A stretch of DNA of 64,000 nt, taken from contig HG738138.1 of NCBI GenBank assembly GCA_000499405.2, forward strand, positions 25,421,962 through 25,485,961. The letters run 5' to 3'. The stretch is from Onchocerca volvulus (lineage: Eukaryota > Nematoda > Chromadorea > Rhabditida > Onchocercidae). Positions 51,336 to 62,516 of this stretch are shown one piece after another; position 1 is the stretch's first letter; every line of letters begins with the position of its first letter. The notes beneath the pieces are model-generated. The model worked only from the letters and a program-made list of their open reading frames with translations. It did no database searches and was not told the DNA's origin. The position numbers were made by a program, and so were the translations under genes.

Positions 51336-52267
51336 TTCGATTAATAATTCCATACAACAATTATCGATTAATATTATATCGTTTAATAATTCTCTACAAC
51401 AATTATCGATCAACTATTATATCGGTAAAGAATTCCCTGCAACAATTATTGATCAATATTATATCGATTAATAATTCCTTCCAGCAATTATCGACCAATA
51501 TTATACCGGTAAATGATTCTCTGTAACAACTTTCGATCAATATATAATATTTCGTAGAAATTTTCATCGCGATATCTCGGGATTTATCATGCGAAAATTA
51601 AATCAATGATATTACGAATTATATGTACATATATGTTTTTTTTTTATACTGGAATATAGAAAAAGCAAATTGTTTTTTGCTGGTATAAAGAAACATAAAG
51701 GATCACTTTACCGCGATATCTCGGGACTTATTATGCGAAAGTTTAATGAATAATATGGCAAGTTTAATTTGTCATTTAATATATGAATAACATTCGAATT
51801 TCTATAGTCATCATTTTAATCCAAGAATTATTGCAATTTTTTTCGTTCTTTCCTTCTCGATCAAAATTCAAGATATAAATATTAGTCATCTTTTTTGAAA
51901 GTTATATTCTTGAATAAATATTTCAATTCTTATATTTCAATTCTGGTAGATAAGTTCATCTTTTATTTGCTTACCAAAAAAAAAAGTTTTCGAAAAAGTT
52001 TTTTTTGTTTACTTCATAGAAATTTCTATTTATTAATTGCTTTTTTCTTTTCTTCAGTTTTTTTTCTTCCAAACATGAATTGTTCATTTATTTGCATATC
52101 TAATTAATTAATATAATAATGAGTGAAATATAAAAAAGGAATTATGATTCGAAAATTTTATTTATATTATGATTTTTTGCTAATGAATCAATAAATATTG
52201 AATATATATTTTTTTAATTTAAAAAATTTCAAATTCGCGTATCTTTTTTCGTAGGATTTAAAATTAA
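51336..52267. repeat. Dispersed repeat R1, copy B
   Basis: Matches copy A at 27338-28291. Its first 220 bases are units of about 42 bp of the type CAACAATTATCGATCAATAT. CGCGATATCTCGG occurs at about 51569 and 51713. The body is nearly identical to copy A, whereas the tandem part has diverged in unit number and order. It abuts repeat R2 at its right end. Confidence 0.85.
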
Positions 52268-52279
52268 AATCATTTGAAC

Positions 52280-53535
52280 AGGATTTAATGATAAGGAAGT
52301 TGAAGGTGATAATTGCGAATCATACATTATTGCCAGAGGAATATAAAAAGAAAAAAAAAAAGAAAAAAAAAAGAAAAAAAAACGAAGAATCACATACGTT
52401 AGAAATTTACCCTTGTGTCGCTGAAAGAAGCGAGAAAGATCATACAAAAGTGATTTCTTTGTTTTAAAAGAAGCAATTAGTAATCGTTGATGGTTGTAAA
52501 AAATTTATCTCTTTGTTTCAAATTAAATGGCATAGTTTTATGGCTTTGTTAAGTTGCTTAAGCTTGTTTTATGATTGTGTTAAACTCCTTAAATTATACC
52601 ATAAAAGCGCTATTTCAAGCGCTAACAAAGAAAGGATTTTCATGTTACAAAGATGCCTTTGTGCATCATTTTTTAAAGGAAGCCAACAGGGAGACGGTTG
52701 GTTCCACCGTCTGGTTTCTTTTTTTTTTTTGATTCATCTTAATGATATCTTTATCCTCCTTTCTTATATTAACGAATTGTCATTTAAATTGTTATGTTGA
52801 TATAATTGATTTGTAATTTTCGTATGTTATCGTGTTATCTAAATTTCTGTAATAAAGGTTTAATTACCCAATTTCGAGATACCGCTACACATTCGATAAC
52901 GATACAATAAAACAAAAACTCTTATTATTGTCACGATTAAGAAGATCGGCGAAACCTTGTATAAAGTTGTAAAAAAAAGAAAAAAAAATTCTTAGCGATG
53001 TAGCATGAATTTTGAGATGTGAAAGAAGATAGATGTATGATTTGTAAAAATAGCAGCAGTCTTTTAATTCAATTTAGGAAAATCATTGAAAATGGGATGT
53101 TTATTTTTAGCGACGAGAAATTCGTCATTTGTATTGCGGTGAAAGAACTGACGCAAGAGGTCGCATTTTAAAGATTTTATCTCTATTAAAATTCCGTCCG
53201 TAAAGTTTACTTAAATTTTATTCTCCACGTACCATGATAGTGAATGTTGGAGAAAAAAAAGAAAAAAAACCAGAATAATACTAATTAGCATAGGAATGTA
53301 TAAAGCAATGATTGATTGCGATATTGTAAATTTTTTTGAATCAGCCAAAAGTTCTATCTTTTATATTGTTGTAAGTTTAAAAAAAAAAAGCAAAATTTTC
53401 ATTCATTGATTGAAAGAATATTTTTTTTTTCACACTTAAAATTCATTTCCGGCTAAATTTCATTTCTTTTAAATAACCAATTTATCTAATCTAATTTTCA
53501 ATTTTGCTTCTTTTAACGATTAAAGCAAAAATTTT
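52280..53535. repeat. Dispersed repeat R2, copy interrupted by an LTR-like insertion
   Basis: Same sequence as 45165-45895, split by 539 inserted bases plus a duplicated CCTTG. Left half 52280-52415, right half 52955-53535. The two copies differ by scattered substitutions and small indels, mostly in A runs. Confidence 0.85.
52416..52954 (+). mobile_element. Solo-LTR-like insertion with 5-bp target duplication
   Basis: The sequence from TGTCGCTGAAAG to GATCGGCGAAA is flanked by CCTTG on both sides (52411-52415 and 52955-52959), and the other R2 copy shows the empty site. It is related, in reverse orientation, to 58771-59279. A polyadenylation-like signal AATAAA followed by GGTTTAATTACCC (about 52852-52871) is shared by both, as expected for an LTR. 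The short 5' TGTCGCTGA and the reverse complement of the 3' end, TTTCGCCGA, are imperfect inverted ends. No open frame of its own: the plus-strand frame at 52513-52800 is not shared by the relative. A solo LTR left by recombination is the simplest reading; the superfamily (BEL/Pao is a guess) is unproven. Confidence 0.75.
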
Positions 53536-54410
53536 TTTAAGAATGGTTGGATATAAAATCATTTTATGCTTGAAATTCGTAAAATAGTTCATCATAATGA
53601 GACTTAATAAAAAGAATCAAGTTTCATTTCTAATGCAAGCAAATGACATGGCAATTACACAATGTTATATATAAATTAAACTAAGACAAAGAATACTTAC
53701 CAGTAATTTATTTATTCATTTTAGTTTTTATCTGCTGGTCTTGTTATCTTTTGAAAGAACTAATTATTTATCCGATGAAATACTAACCAAGACAATAGAG
53801 GATAATAGACTAATAAGTACGACTAATCAAGACAAGATAAAGCTAGCAAGTGAATGGAAAAAGTTTAATGCAAAGGTCCATTATTATCGCTTATTTTAAA
53901 TTGCGAAAGCAGTTTTCAAATATGAATTTAAAACTAGGGAAAACTAGGAAGCTTATTCATTATGAACAAAAAATTATTTTCAAGCAGAAATGTCAGAAAC
54001 ATCACCGGTGTACAAAGGCAAAACTTTCGCTGTTTTAACACATGCATCTTTTAAAAAACCAATTAATATTCGTGGTAATAAAAAAATAAAGAACGAAACA
54101 TAACTATATTCAACACATTTCTAAATATGCGAAATTATATTTCCAACAGCACAATGAAATCATTAAAAGTTAATTAAAATTTTTGACTGTATGGAAAGCA
54201 TCCTTTCATGTCGGCACTGAAGAATAAAAATAGGTAAAAATAGGCAGTGTATAAAACTGTTAATAACAGAAAATTTCTGTAAGGTCATCGATTCATCACA
54301 TAAAGATACAAAAGAAAATTAGTTTCATTACTTTGAAATGATTTGAAGCAAATAAAGTTTATGACTGGTACTATTACTGTTGCATCGAAATTTTGTTTCC
54401 AAATAATATT
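53536..54410. other. Intergenic sequence partly related to the Srx region
   Basis: No exon was supported. The stretch near 53765-53790 (TTTATCCGATGAAATACTAACC) resembles 62440-62463 beside the first Srx exon, and 54360-54410 resembles sequence after the second Srx gene. This suggests an old duplicated copy of that locus. Confidence 0.45.
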
Positions 54411-54923
54411 CTAGTTGAAAATTAGAATGATTAATCTGAAAATCAAAAATAACTTTTTACCGACCATTAAAGTTAATACCAGAAGAAATTGTTGGTAAAG
54501 CAAATGAGCCGCAGGAACGGAAGCCTTATTTGTAGCACTGGTATTATTAGCACTATTAAAACATCGTTGAAGAACTACTGATGTTTTGTAATCTTTTGCA
54601 GGTAACGAAATACAGACAGATTTTGTGACATTTACATTAGATTTGCCCGTTTCCCAAAATCGCAGTTTTGTTTGTGGATGCCTACGGTTCTTCGAGATGT
54701 TTCGGAGCTGCGAGAAGGCATCGTATGAATGGTATCTTTAGTCGACCAAAGCATCTATAGTTGCTTCCCGACTTGAATTTAGCTTCTTTCGACAACCAGC
54801 AGACTCAGTATCTTCTATTTTGTTTGGAGACTTGCTTTGAAATGACACTTTTTTATCGTCTTGGGCGTTAGGCTGTTCCTGAAGACCTCTGAACTCCATT
54901 TCCAGAATTAATTGATGTCCGGA
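54411..54923 (-). pseudogene. Coding-like frame with one internal stop, ending in an Srx last-exon relic
   Basis: Not recognised as a family for most of its length. One minus-strand frame is open from 54923 to 54411 except for a TAA at 54738-54740. The part before the stop contains an ATG at 54897-54899 and a hydrophilic run (GLQEQPNAQDDKK, KSPNKIEDTESAGCRKK); the part after is Asn/Ser/Lys-rich (YDAFSQLRNISKNRRH). Base composition is less AT-biased than flanking DNA, supporting past coding use. The last bases (about 54411-54435) read LIILIFN then TAG, preceded by TTGATTTTCAG. This matches the acceptor and last-exon start of the Srx gene at 63231 (LIFLIFNW), where TGG replaces TAG. A chimera or decayed gene is inferred. 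Confidence 0.5.
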
Positions 54924-55266
54924 TCAGTGACATTGACCGTACATATCTTAAGCACACTCCTTATCTATACTAATTCAAAATCTTAAATATCGGAAAGTAG
55001 TTACCTATTGCTTTGAAATTTTGACAAAATATTGCATTCGAATACGCGCATGTTTTTATATGCACCACTTGCTGTAACTATACCTGATTAAGTGGAAAGG
55101 AAAAAGAAAAAGCACATGCTTCTAGTATTGGGGGAAAAACTGATACTATGTAACTTGATTTGTAGTTTGGTTGGATTGGAGATTGATTCTTGCTATTGTG
55201 ATTGAACTAGTTTAGCAATAAATGTGAGAAGATTTTGTCAGCTTTAAATACAACATGGAGTCGTGT

Positions 55267-55671
55267 TTAACGCCGATCCCCTGTTTCTCGTTGACGTCTT
55301 TCAGCCACTCTCAGCCTGTTGCGTTTATTCTGTTCAAAACGAAGCAGATTTGAAGCTGCAGGACACGATCAACGCGTTCGTAATCGTGATTTACAACACT
55401 CAAGTCTAGATGCATGTCGCTCTGCTATCATTTGAGCCATTCTCTGTCTTTTTCGCTCGTTCGCTGATGACTGTTCTTTCTCTATTTGATTTGCAATGAA
55501 TCTTGTCGTATTTCCGCTATACGAGTACGATGACCTAAGTTCGATCTTCTGCGAAGTATTGCATGATGAACTAAAGCAAATAGATTGCAACCAAATTGCC
55601 CTCGAACTTGACTTTTGACTGAATTTGAAGTTGAATTCGAAACTGCTTAACTGAATTGTCGGACTGTTGCT
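55267..55671 (-). pseudogene. Basic, Arg/Gln-rich coding-like frame with one internal TGA
   Basis: Minus-strand frame open from just inside a TTTTTTGTAG acceptor-like site (about 55671) to TAA at 55267-55269, broken only by TGA at 55369-55371. It is Ser-rich at first (SSSCNTSQKIELRSSYSYSG), then strongly basic and helical (ERKRQRMAQMIAERHASRL, then NKRNRLRVAERRQRETGDRR). The basic Arg/Glu repeats recall the N-terminal segments of some Helitron-type transposon proteins, but that is a weak likeness. Composition is less AT-rich than surroundings. It lies in the same strand as the broken frame at 54411-54923, about 340 bases away, so both may be pieces of one decayed gene or element. Confidence 0.4.
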
Positions 55672-58229
55672 ACTACAAAAAATTATATATGTTATTAAAA
55701 GATATTAAGATCGTAAATGTTCATCGATTCAAAATCTTAAATCTCCGATAGTTTTTATCTATTACTTTGAAATTTTGACAAAACATTACATTGGAATATG
55801 CGGGTATTTTACTAAGTGTTGCATATTGAAGGTCACGTCTACTTTGCAGGACGTAAGCGTGATTAATAGATTTAGTTTAACTCCCTTACTTTTATTTGTC
55901 ATAGATGTAACAGGTAAAAAAAAAGTAGATATATTTATGCCTACTAGAATGTAGCGTTGTATCAAAATTTCAACCAATGGGTAAAAACTTGAAACATTGT
56001 GTCAAACTGAAAATTGAACATTTACGATACAGAGGCAATCCAAAAACGATCCAATATTTGAATATTAGTCTATATTAGAAGAGGTAATCCATAAAATGAT
56101 TGAAGAAAACATTTTACATACACTATTATGACTTCTAAATTTTTGCGACGCAATTACATTCCCTAAAAATCAAAAATAAACGGAAAGCTTAAATTAAGTT
56201 CTGCTCCAAAATCCGGACCTTTTAAATTCTTTCGGAGCTCCTCTTCCTTTCCTGATCTCCAATATGTCTTATAATTAGTTGATCTAATCTTTGCTTATCT
56301 GTTAATCGGAGAGTTTTGGCGAAAAATATATTTATCCTTATGTTTGTTTATTAATCGGCATGCATCGATTTCACTACTTTGATGAAAATATTTGCACATT
56401 GCAGATGAAGTTTATTTGTAATAAATTACTTTAGGAATTCATTGCATATTTTTTAGCAATAGAATGTTTTATGCATATATCTTTTCTCAAATAATCTTTC
56501 AAGATAATGCATAGGCCAATTTGAAAATGTTTCTTTTCAAGCATCTTTTTTTCATGGATTTCAAACAATGCAAAGAAATAAGAAAATCCCATTGTTAGTG
56601 CTATCAAAAATCGAGACGTATTATTATTCTTCAAGCAGATAAGGATTGTTTAAGATATTTTCGATTCAAAGAAAGCTTCAAAAAAAAAAAAAAAAAATCC
56701 GTAAACAGTATTGTTTGTTAACCAAAATCACGGAAATCAATTGGTATATACATATGACTATGCGAATTTGAAAATTGTGATGCTACACAAAATATTATCA
56801 ATTTGGAATTGAATGCCATATTCCAATGTTGAAACCAGCTTAACAATGATAAGTTTTCCTCTATCGCATACGTTGCTATGAAACTAATTTGTATTTCTCT
56901 AGCAACAGGTAGTCACTATTTGCATCGATAACAAACACATAATTCTTACGATATCATTAGGTTATTAAGAGCTATTTTCTCAGTTTTTGACTGGAATTAA
57001 TAAGAATTGGAATTAATAAGAATCATTTCTATATTCTGAAGAAGGTTCACTTTACTAATAATAGTTGTTTTGTGAAGCATTGCTACATAAGGAAATTATT
57101 GTTCGTCATATCTTGGATTTTTTTTTCTGGAAACGATAAAAGCTCAATTTATTTAATTTCTTTTTTTCATCAAATTCTCATCTTTAGCTTTGAAATATTT
57201 TTGTCCTATTCACCAATATTATCTACAAAATATATCGTTACATGAGATTTTATGTCTGTTAAATAGCAAATATCACAATAGCAAGTCAGATTCTTTCATT
57301 CAATTTTCGCTATTTCTGTTTTCTCGTTTTTTAACCATTAAAAAGTATTATTGTAATTAACGAAATTGCTTTCATATTCTACAAAATTAAAGTATAACAG
57401 CAATTGTTAAAACTGTTGTTATAATGACTGACATCTAAATGGACTGATGCGCTAGTACTGCTGATAACTCAGGTGTCTTTGTATTTCATATTCATTTTGT
57501 TGCAGAAAAATATTTACTAATCGAAGAAGATTATGATATTTCCAGGTTAATCCTTCTACTGCATGGCAAGTCTGATTTTCATAGAACAGAGGCATCGAAT
57601 TCATATATTAAAATTAGTATTGAAAATTATTATGAAATATATTCATAGCTAAATAAAATTTTTCATGCAAAAAATTCATTTTTAGAAAGCTAATGTTGTT
57701 GTAACTATTATGAACTATGCGGAAATGTGAGTTTCTCTCCACTTTTTTTTTTTTTTTTTCATCATGTCATCAAAACATAAACATCGTCAATTTAAGTTTT
57801 AAAGACATCAACAACAATAAATGCTTGGCTAATATTAGTCTCATGAATTATATTTCAAAATGTATTTCCATTGAAGAGAAAACAAAAAAAAAAACACATA
57901 TTATAATAATAAAATGATTTCTAATGAAACAAAGCAATACATGAGCTAATTTGACCGTACGAAAATTTTTTTTCTATATTGTAACCAAAATTTTTTAAAT
58001 AAATTTTTTTTTGAATAAATAAAATTTCCATATCTTCTATATCGCATGCGTAACTATATTTTCAGAACGAATTCAAATTTCTTCATCAGTAAGTGATTAT
58101 TTTTTGCATCCAATACAATCACGTAATTCAAGAACTATTATTAAATAAATAAAAGCCATTTTCTCAATTTTTGAACCAATATGATATTCTGAAGATGGTT
58201 TATTTGACTAATAATTAATCTGTTCTGCG
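55672..58229. other. Intergenic sequence with a diverged internal duplication
   Basis: No supported exon. The segment 56850-57090 and the segment 58030-58235 are diverged direct copies (shared words include GCTATTTTCTCA / GCCATTTTCTCA and ATATTCTGAAGA). Frames on both strands are short and lack splice context. Confidence 0.45.
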
Positions 58230-58337
58230 AATCATGTTAAGTTTAGAAAACAAAATACTTCGGATTTTTTCTGCAGGAGATGAAAAGATTGGTTTTATTA
58301 AACTGGTTTTTTGTTTCTCTCTCTCTCTTTCATCCAT

Positions 58338-58637
58338 TTATAATTTAACATCATTCTCCCATTCATCATGTTCTGCTGAACGCAATAATTTTTTCCATTC
58401 TATCTCCAAGTTATTTGCCTCGGAGATTATACCGTTTATCACTATTTTTTCAATGCGAGATTTTTGCCGTACCAACCATTCTATTATTTTTTTGTAACTT
58501 AATAGCGCTGGTGGTTTTTTTTCTTCTGACTCTGCTGCTTGCTCAATAGTCTTTTCTGCAGTGTTTGCAAGACACTGCAAATTTCTTCTCATGAGATATG
58601 AAGAAGAACTTTCTTTTCTTGTCTCCTGTCTACTCAT
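58338..58637 (-). CDS. Gag-like N-terminal frame of the truncated LTR element
   Basis: A 99-residue frame beginning MSRQETRKESSSSYLMRR. It is Lys/Glu-rich and probably helical (KKIIEWLVRQKSRIEKIV, then ANNLEIEWKKLL), as in the N-terminal coiled part of nematode LTR-element gag proteins. No zinc knuckle or protease is present before the stop at 58338-58340. Position just inside an LTR is the main support; sequence alone would not identify it. Confidence 0.4.
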   Translation of the reverse strand: MSRQETRKESSSSYLMRRNLQCLANTAEKTIEQAAESEEKKPPALLSYKKIIEWLVRQKSRIEKIVINGIISEANNLEIEWKKLLRSAEHDEWENDVKL

Positions 58638-58792
58638 ATTTCTTTTCTCTTAATCACTCTTACTTTCAATTTTGTTAAGAGTTGATCCGAATAAGACTTA
58701 CTTACTTCGTTGATTCTGTCTTGTCGTATCCTTAGGTCGCTTATTTCGAATCCGTCTGGCTGGATCAAATTCTCGCCGGTCTTCTTAACCAT
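58634..58792 (-). CDS. Short leading frame of the truncated LTR element
   Basis: A 52-residue frame starting at the ATG at 58790-58792, inside the LTR 3' end, and ending at TGA 58634-58636. It reads MVKKTGENLIQPDGFEISDL at the start. Its stop overlaps the start codon of the next frame (ATGA). In the solo copy the corresponding ATG is ACG. Either an element-encoded leader or the 5' part of a gag-like frame separated by a frameshift; function not known. Confidence 0.35.
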   Translation of the reverse strand: MVKKTGENLIQPDGFEISDLRIRQDRINEVSKSYSDQLLTKLKVRVIKRKEI

Positions 58793-59279
58793 GACAATGA
58801 TGATGGTTCTTGTTTTTTATCGTATTGTTATCGAATATTTCGCGGTATCTCAAACTTGGGTAATTAAACGTTTATTACAGGAATTTAGATAACACAATAA
58901 CGTACGAACAATTACAAATCAATTATTTCAATAAAAGAATGTAAATGACGATTTATTAATATAAGAAATGGGGATAAAGATATTATTAAGAAGGAACTTG
59001 AAATAACCCAGGCGAAGGAACCAACCGCATCCTTCGTTAGCCTTTCTTTGTTAGCGCATGAGAGAACGCTTTTATGGCATGATTAACAGCAGTATGATAC
59101 AAAGGTTAAAGCATTTGACACAGCCATAAAACAAGCTCAAGCTACTTAACAAGGCCATAAAACTGAGTCATTTAAATTGAAACAAAGAAATAAATTTTTA
59201 ACAACCATCACGGTTACAAATTATTTCCTTTGAAACGAAGAAATCACATTTCCCTGATCTTCCTCGCTCATTTAGCGAC

Positions 59280-60342
59280 CTCTATGTCAAATTTTGTTTA
59301 TAGCACTATGTAAGTGATTTATTATTTGCTATATTATAATAACATGAAAATCAGTTCCTTTTGAATACATAACATCGTGTAACTGATATGTTACTAATTT
59401 TTGTGATGAACCGTTTTACGACTTCCAGATATAAAATCTTATATTTGGTTATTCGTGAATGCTTAAAACAATGTTTTACTTTTTCGAAATATATTTATCG
59501 CCTTACCTGTAGTTTCATGGTACAGATTTATTCTATTAATTACATAAGTATGTTCATGTATTTGAATATGGACCATTATAATGCTTCATCTAACACAATT
59601 TTTTTTCATAAAAAGTTATTCGCAAAATCAGTTCTTACTCGACTTTTGTTGTATCATTTCTTATGCTCCTTATATATATGTGTGTCATGCAGAAGGTCAT
59701 TTCAGTGTGCAATCTCGTAGTGTGAACTATTGCTTCTACAAGATATTCTATTGTTGACAGAAGATGTCACTTAATGTATGTAGATAATGATGAAAAAGTC
59801 CGAAATAGTTATCTTAGCATAAATCTATTCAAAAAATCAAAATTTTGCATTTTAAGAATACTTCTCGCATGATTCATCATTCAAGATGAATATAAATGAG
59901 TGTTACCATATAATTAATTCTCATCTTTGCAATTACTAAGCTTTATCTTTAATAGATGTAGTGAATACCGGAAACTAATTTACATTCAAATGCTTTCGGT
60001 CTATCTTATGTAAAATTATGGGAATATAATAAGGAAAAGCCCACTAAAAAAGGACTGCTATAGATTGTAGGGAAGGAATTATTGACTCAGAACTGATTTG
60101 GATAATGCGACGAGTTGTACTCCTTTAATTCTCATTTAATATATATATGTCCATCATTACCCATTTTCCTAAAAAAATGTCCCTAATATTCCTTCGAAGA
60201 TATCTCCGCCATCAACAAATGAAAGCCAATATTTGATGTATTGATAGTAGGTTAAGGATGATCAATCCAGCAACAAGAATTTAAAACAAAACGACAATTC
60301 AAAATCTTGTGGCATATTATGCTGATAATAAAGTTGTTGGTG
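59280..60342. other. Intergenic sequence between LTR element and Srx gene 1
   Basis: No exon supported. The plus-strand frame at 59388-59720 has no splice context or family resemblance. The 3' end of Srx gene 1 should fall just below 60343. Confidence 0.4.
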
Positions 60343-62516
60343 TTATTGATAACATCCAGATTGTCTTCCAAAGCATTTTAGATTGAAAACTAGGAAAAGT
60401 AATCTGAAAGTTATGTGATATTATTCAATAACTGTGAAAAATTCATACAATAAGCAAAATTAGTTTTAATATATTCAAATGCAAGGATTTGGAAAACTTT
60501 CTTGATAGGCTTGTAGGGATAGTTGTGGACAGAATTTTCAATTGTAGAATCGTAAGAATAATCGGCGAGCTATCAGGATTCTTATCAACTCAATCTATTG
60601 ATTTAAGCAAAAAATCATGAATTACCCGTCCATTGACAATGTCATAATAAATGTAATTGTGCTTGATGCGAATATGAGCCATTTATTCGTAAATAGGAAT
60701 TGATGAACGGTCAAGATAACACTATTTCCTGCGAAGGTGAAGCCAAGAAGGCAAGACTGCAAGAGAAATTATTTTATTATTGTATATGATGATCTGTATT
60801 GTATAGGATTCCAAATCAGTAATATTCCTTCCATATTCTTGAAGAATTAATTTCAGCAGTCAAAAAAAAAAAAAAAAAAACAACTTAGTATCAAGAGAGA
60901 AAAAGACAATCTCGATAAATTAAGTAATTTTAATAATCATTTGATCTCTTCTACTGTCTTTTTATAACGGTATCTTTTTCTCGGAAACGTTTGAATCTCT
61001 ATTTATTACCTGTTTGAAGAATAACATCTCTCTTTCATTTCGAGCACCAGATGATATTGCTGATTCTCCTAGCACAGCCTGAAATTCAGGAAAAAATCTT
61101 TGCAGTCTGGTTTGAATCCCAATTTTGTTTTCCTAAGCTGCAGAGAGAAAGAAATACACATGAAGGCAGTGGAAATCAGTTGCAATAAATCGCTTATTTG
61201 TCAGTAAATAAACTTACTCGTCGATGTGTTAATATTTTGATCAAAGTAACGACATCGAGTATTATCACTGCTATTATCGTACTTAATGTTAATCCAAGAT
61301 CACCGGTACTACAAATATTGCCATAAAACGAATCTTGATAGTAAAATTCATATGATTTTCCATTGAATAGAAGCGAACAATCTTCTGTAAACAGTTTTCT
61401 CGTAACGACCATTACAAAATTAAAGAAATTAACATTCAATATAATCAACAATTTGAGTAATTTACACCACTTGTTATATCCTGATATGAGATTCAAAGAA
61501 TTCGGAAAATGATGATTTGTTAGAGTATTAATTGGAATTGAGATCATAAGCTGCAATATTTTTATAGATCTCTGCTTATCAACAATATATGCTGAAATCT
61601 CTGCCAGAACTTTTCTATTTGCAACAAACTTTGTTCAGATCTGAAGAGTTGTTTCAAGATTTGCTGCCCCATAGCAAATACTCATAAATTATTGATTAAA
61701 AGTTCTTGATCTATGCAGGATTACCTAATCATTTAATGCAAAATAATGGAGAGAATCTTTTCTACTGTAATATGCTTACTAAATAAGTGTATCATGCAAA
61801 TGGTTATTCCAAGTGACCATGAGATAATTCCAGCGACTAGGGCCTTTGCTTCTGACCATAATTTTTTATATTTCGTCGGATACGCGATAGCACATAATCG
61901 ATTAAGGGCGATGAAGAAATGCACAAAAAGTGATCCAAACCATCCTCCATTCACAAAAACGCCTATTATTCGCGCCAAAAAAAATTCTGATGATGATAGT
62001 AATTGATTTTTTCTGGAAATTTTTTGAACAAATAAGATTAAACATCATGGATGAAAAGAAAAAATATAAAACTGCTACATAAAATTCCGAAAGCATTGCG
62101 GAAGCGTGACATCTTGCGTGTCATATACAACGCTAAACCGTTGCTGATCAGTCCAAAGATCGACGTCTATAATGCATTCAGTGTGAAAGTGTCGCTCTTG
62201 TTACAGTAAGAAACTGTACGGAATTTCTAACTGTAACGGAATTAAATATCGGTTGTAATCGATTGTATGATTGTAATCGAGGTGATCGGATTTTTACTTT
62301 CACAAGCCTTAGATAAGAGTTTTACAACTTATCAACACTTTCAATCTTTCTTAAAAATACCGATTTTGCTGTAACTGCTGAAAGGAGGACACTATGTCTT
62401 GCTTATTTTTTATCACCATTTAAATTAAAGTTATTGATTTATTTATTCGATGGAATACTAACCGTGGCAGTGCAGGCAATTGCAATGTTGTCTTCATGAT
62501 CATTATTTTCAGCCAT
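60343..62516 (-). CDS. Srx-family chemoreceptor 1, seven exons, frame breaks around TM2-TM3
   Basis: Nematode-specific seven-transmembrane receptor of the Srx family, usually in chemosensory neurons. Minus-strand exons: 62463-62516, 62044-62166, about 61780-62012, 61218-61384, 61010-61078, 60626-60756, 60343-60403. The start MAENNDHEDN leads into TM1 (SIFGLISNGLALYM). The TM3 signature is NGGWFGSLFVHFFIALNRLC followed by AIAYP. TM5 ends LDVVTLIKILTHRR; the loop ends EREMLFFKQ; TM7 has NKWLIF and the final exon begins LLFLVFN. Exons 3-7 join in phase, and exon sizes match the neighbouring paralogue (131-base TM6-7 exon in both). The break: coding resemblance runs through three different frames between about 62060 and 61985, near an 8-T run, and the only candidate intron there (62013-62043) is 31 bases. 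Either two frameshifts make this a pseudogene, or homopolymer errors in the sequence do. Confidence 0.75.

Larger units (their letters stand above)
58230..59279 (-). mobile_element. Truncated LTR retroelement: one LTR plus start of internal region
   Basis: Reading on the minus strand, 59279-58771 is an LTR-like segment related to the solo copy at 52416-52954. It starts GTCGCTAAATGAGCGAGG, contains GTAATAAACGTTTAATTACCC, and ends near ACCGGCGAG. The internal part continues with a 52-codon frame and then a 99-residue Lys/Glu-rich frame, and loses recognisable element sequence by about 58230. No reverse transcriptase, integrase or second LTR is present, so the copy is 3'-truncated and cannot move by itself. 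Confidence 0.65.

Noticed and set aside
51311..51526. Plus-strand frame rich in Ile, Asn and Tyr
   Set aside because: Lies in the 42-bp units of repeat R1 copy B; copy A does not keep the frame.
52513..52800. 95-residue plus-strand frame
   Set aside because: Falls inside the solo-LTR-like insertion; the related copy at 58.8-59.3 kb does not preserve it.
59388..59720. 110-residue plus-strand frame with hydrophobic stretches
   Set aside because: No splice sites, leader acceptor or family resemblance; the Srx genes nearby are on the minus strand and complete without it.
61746..62006. 86-residue plus-strand frame
   Set aside because: Antisense shadow of the Srx TM3-TM4 exon.
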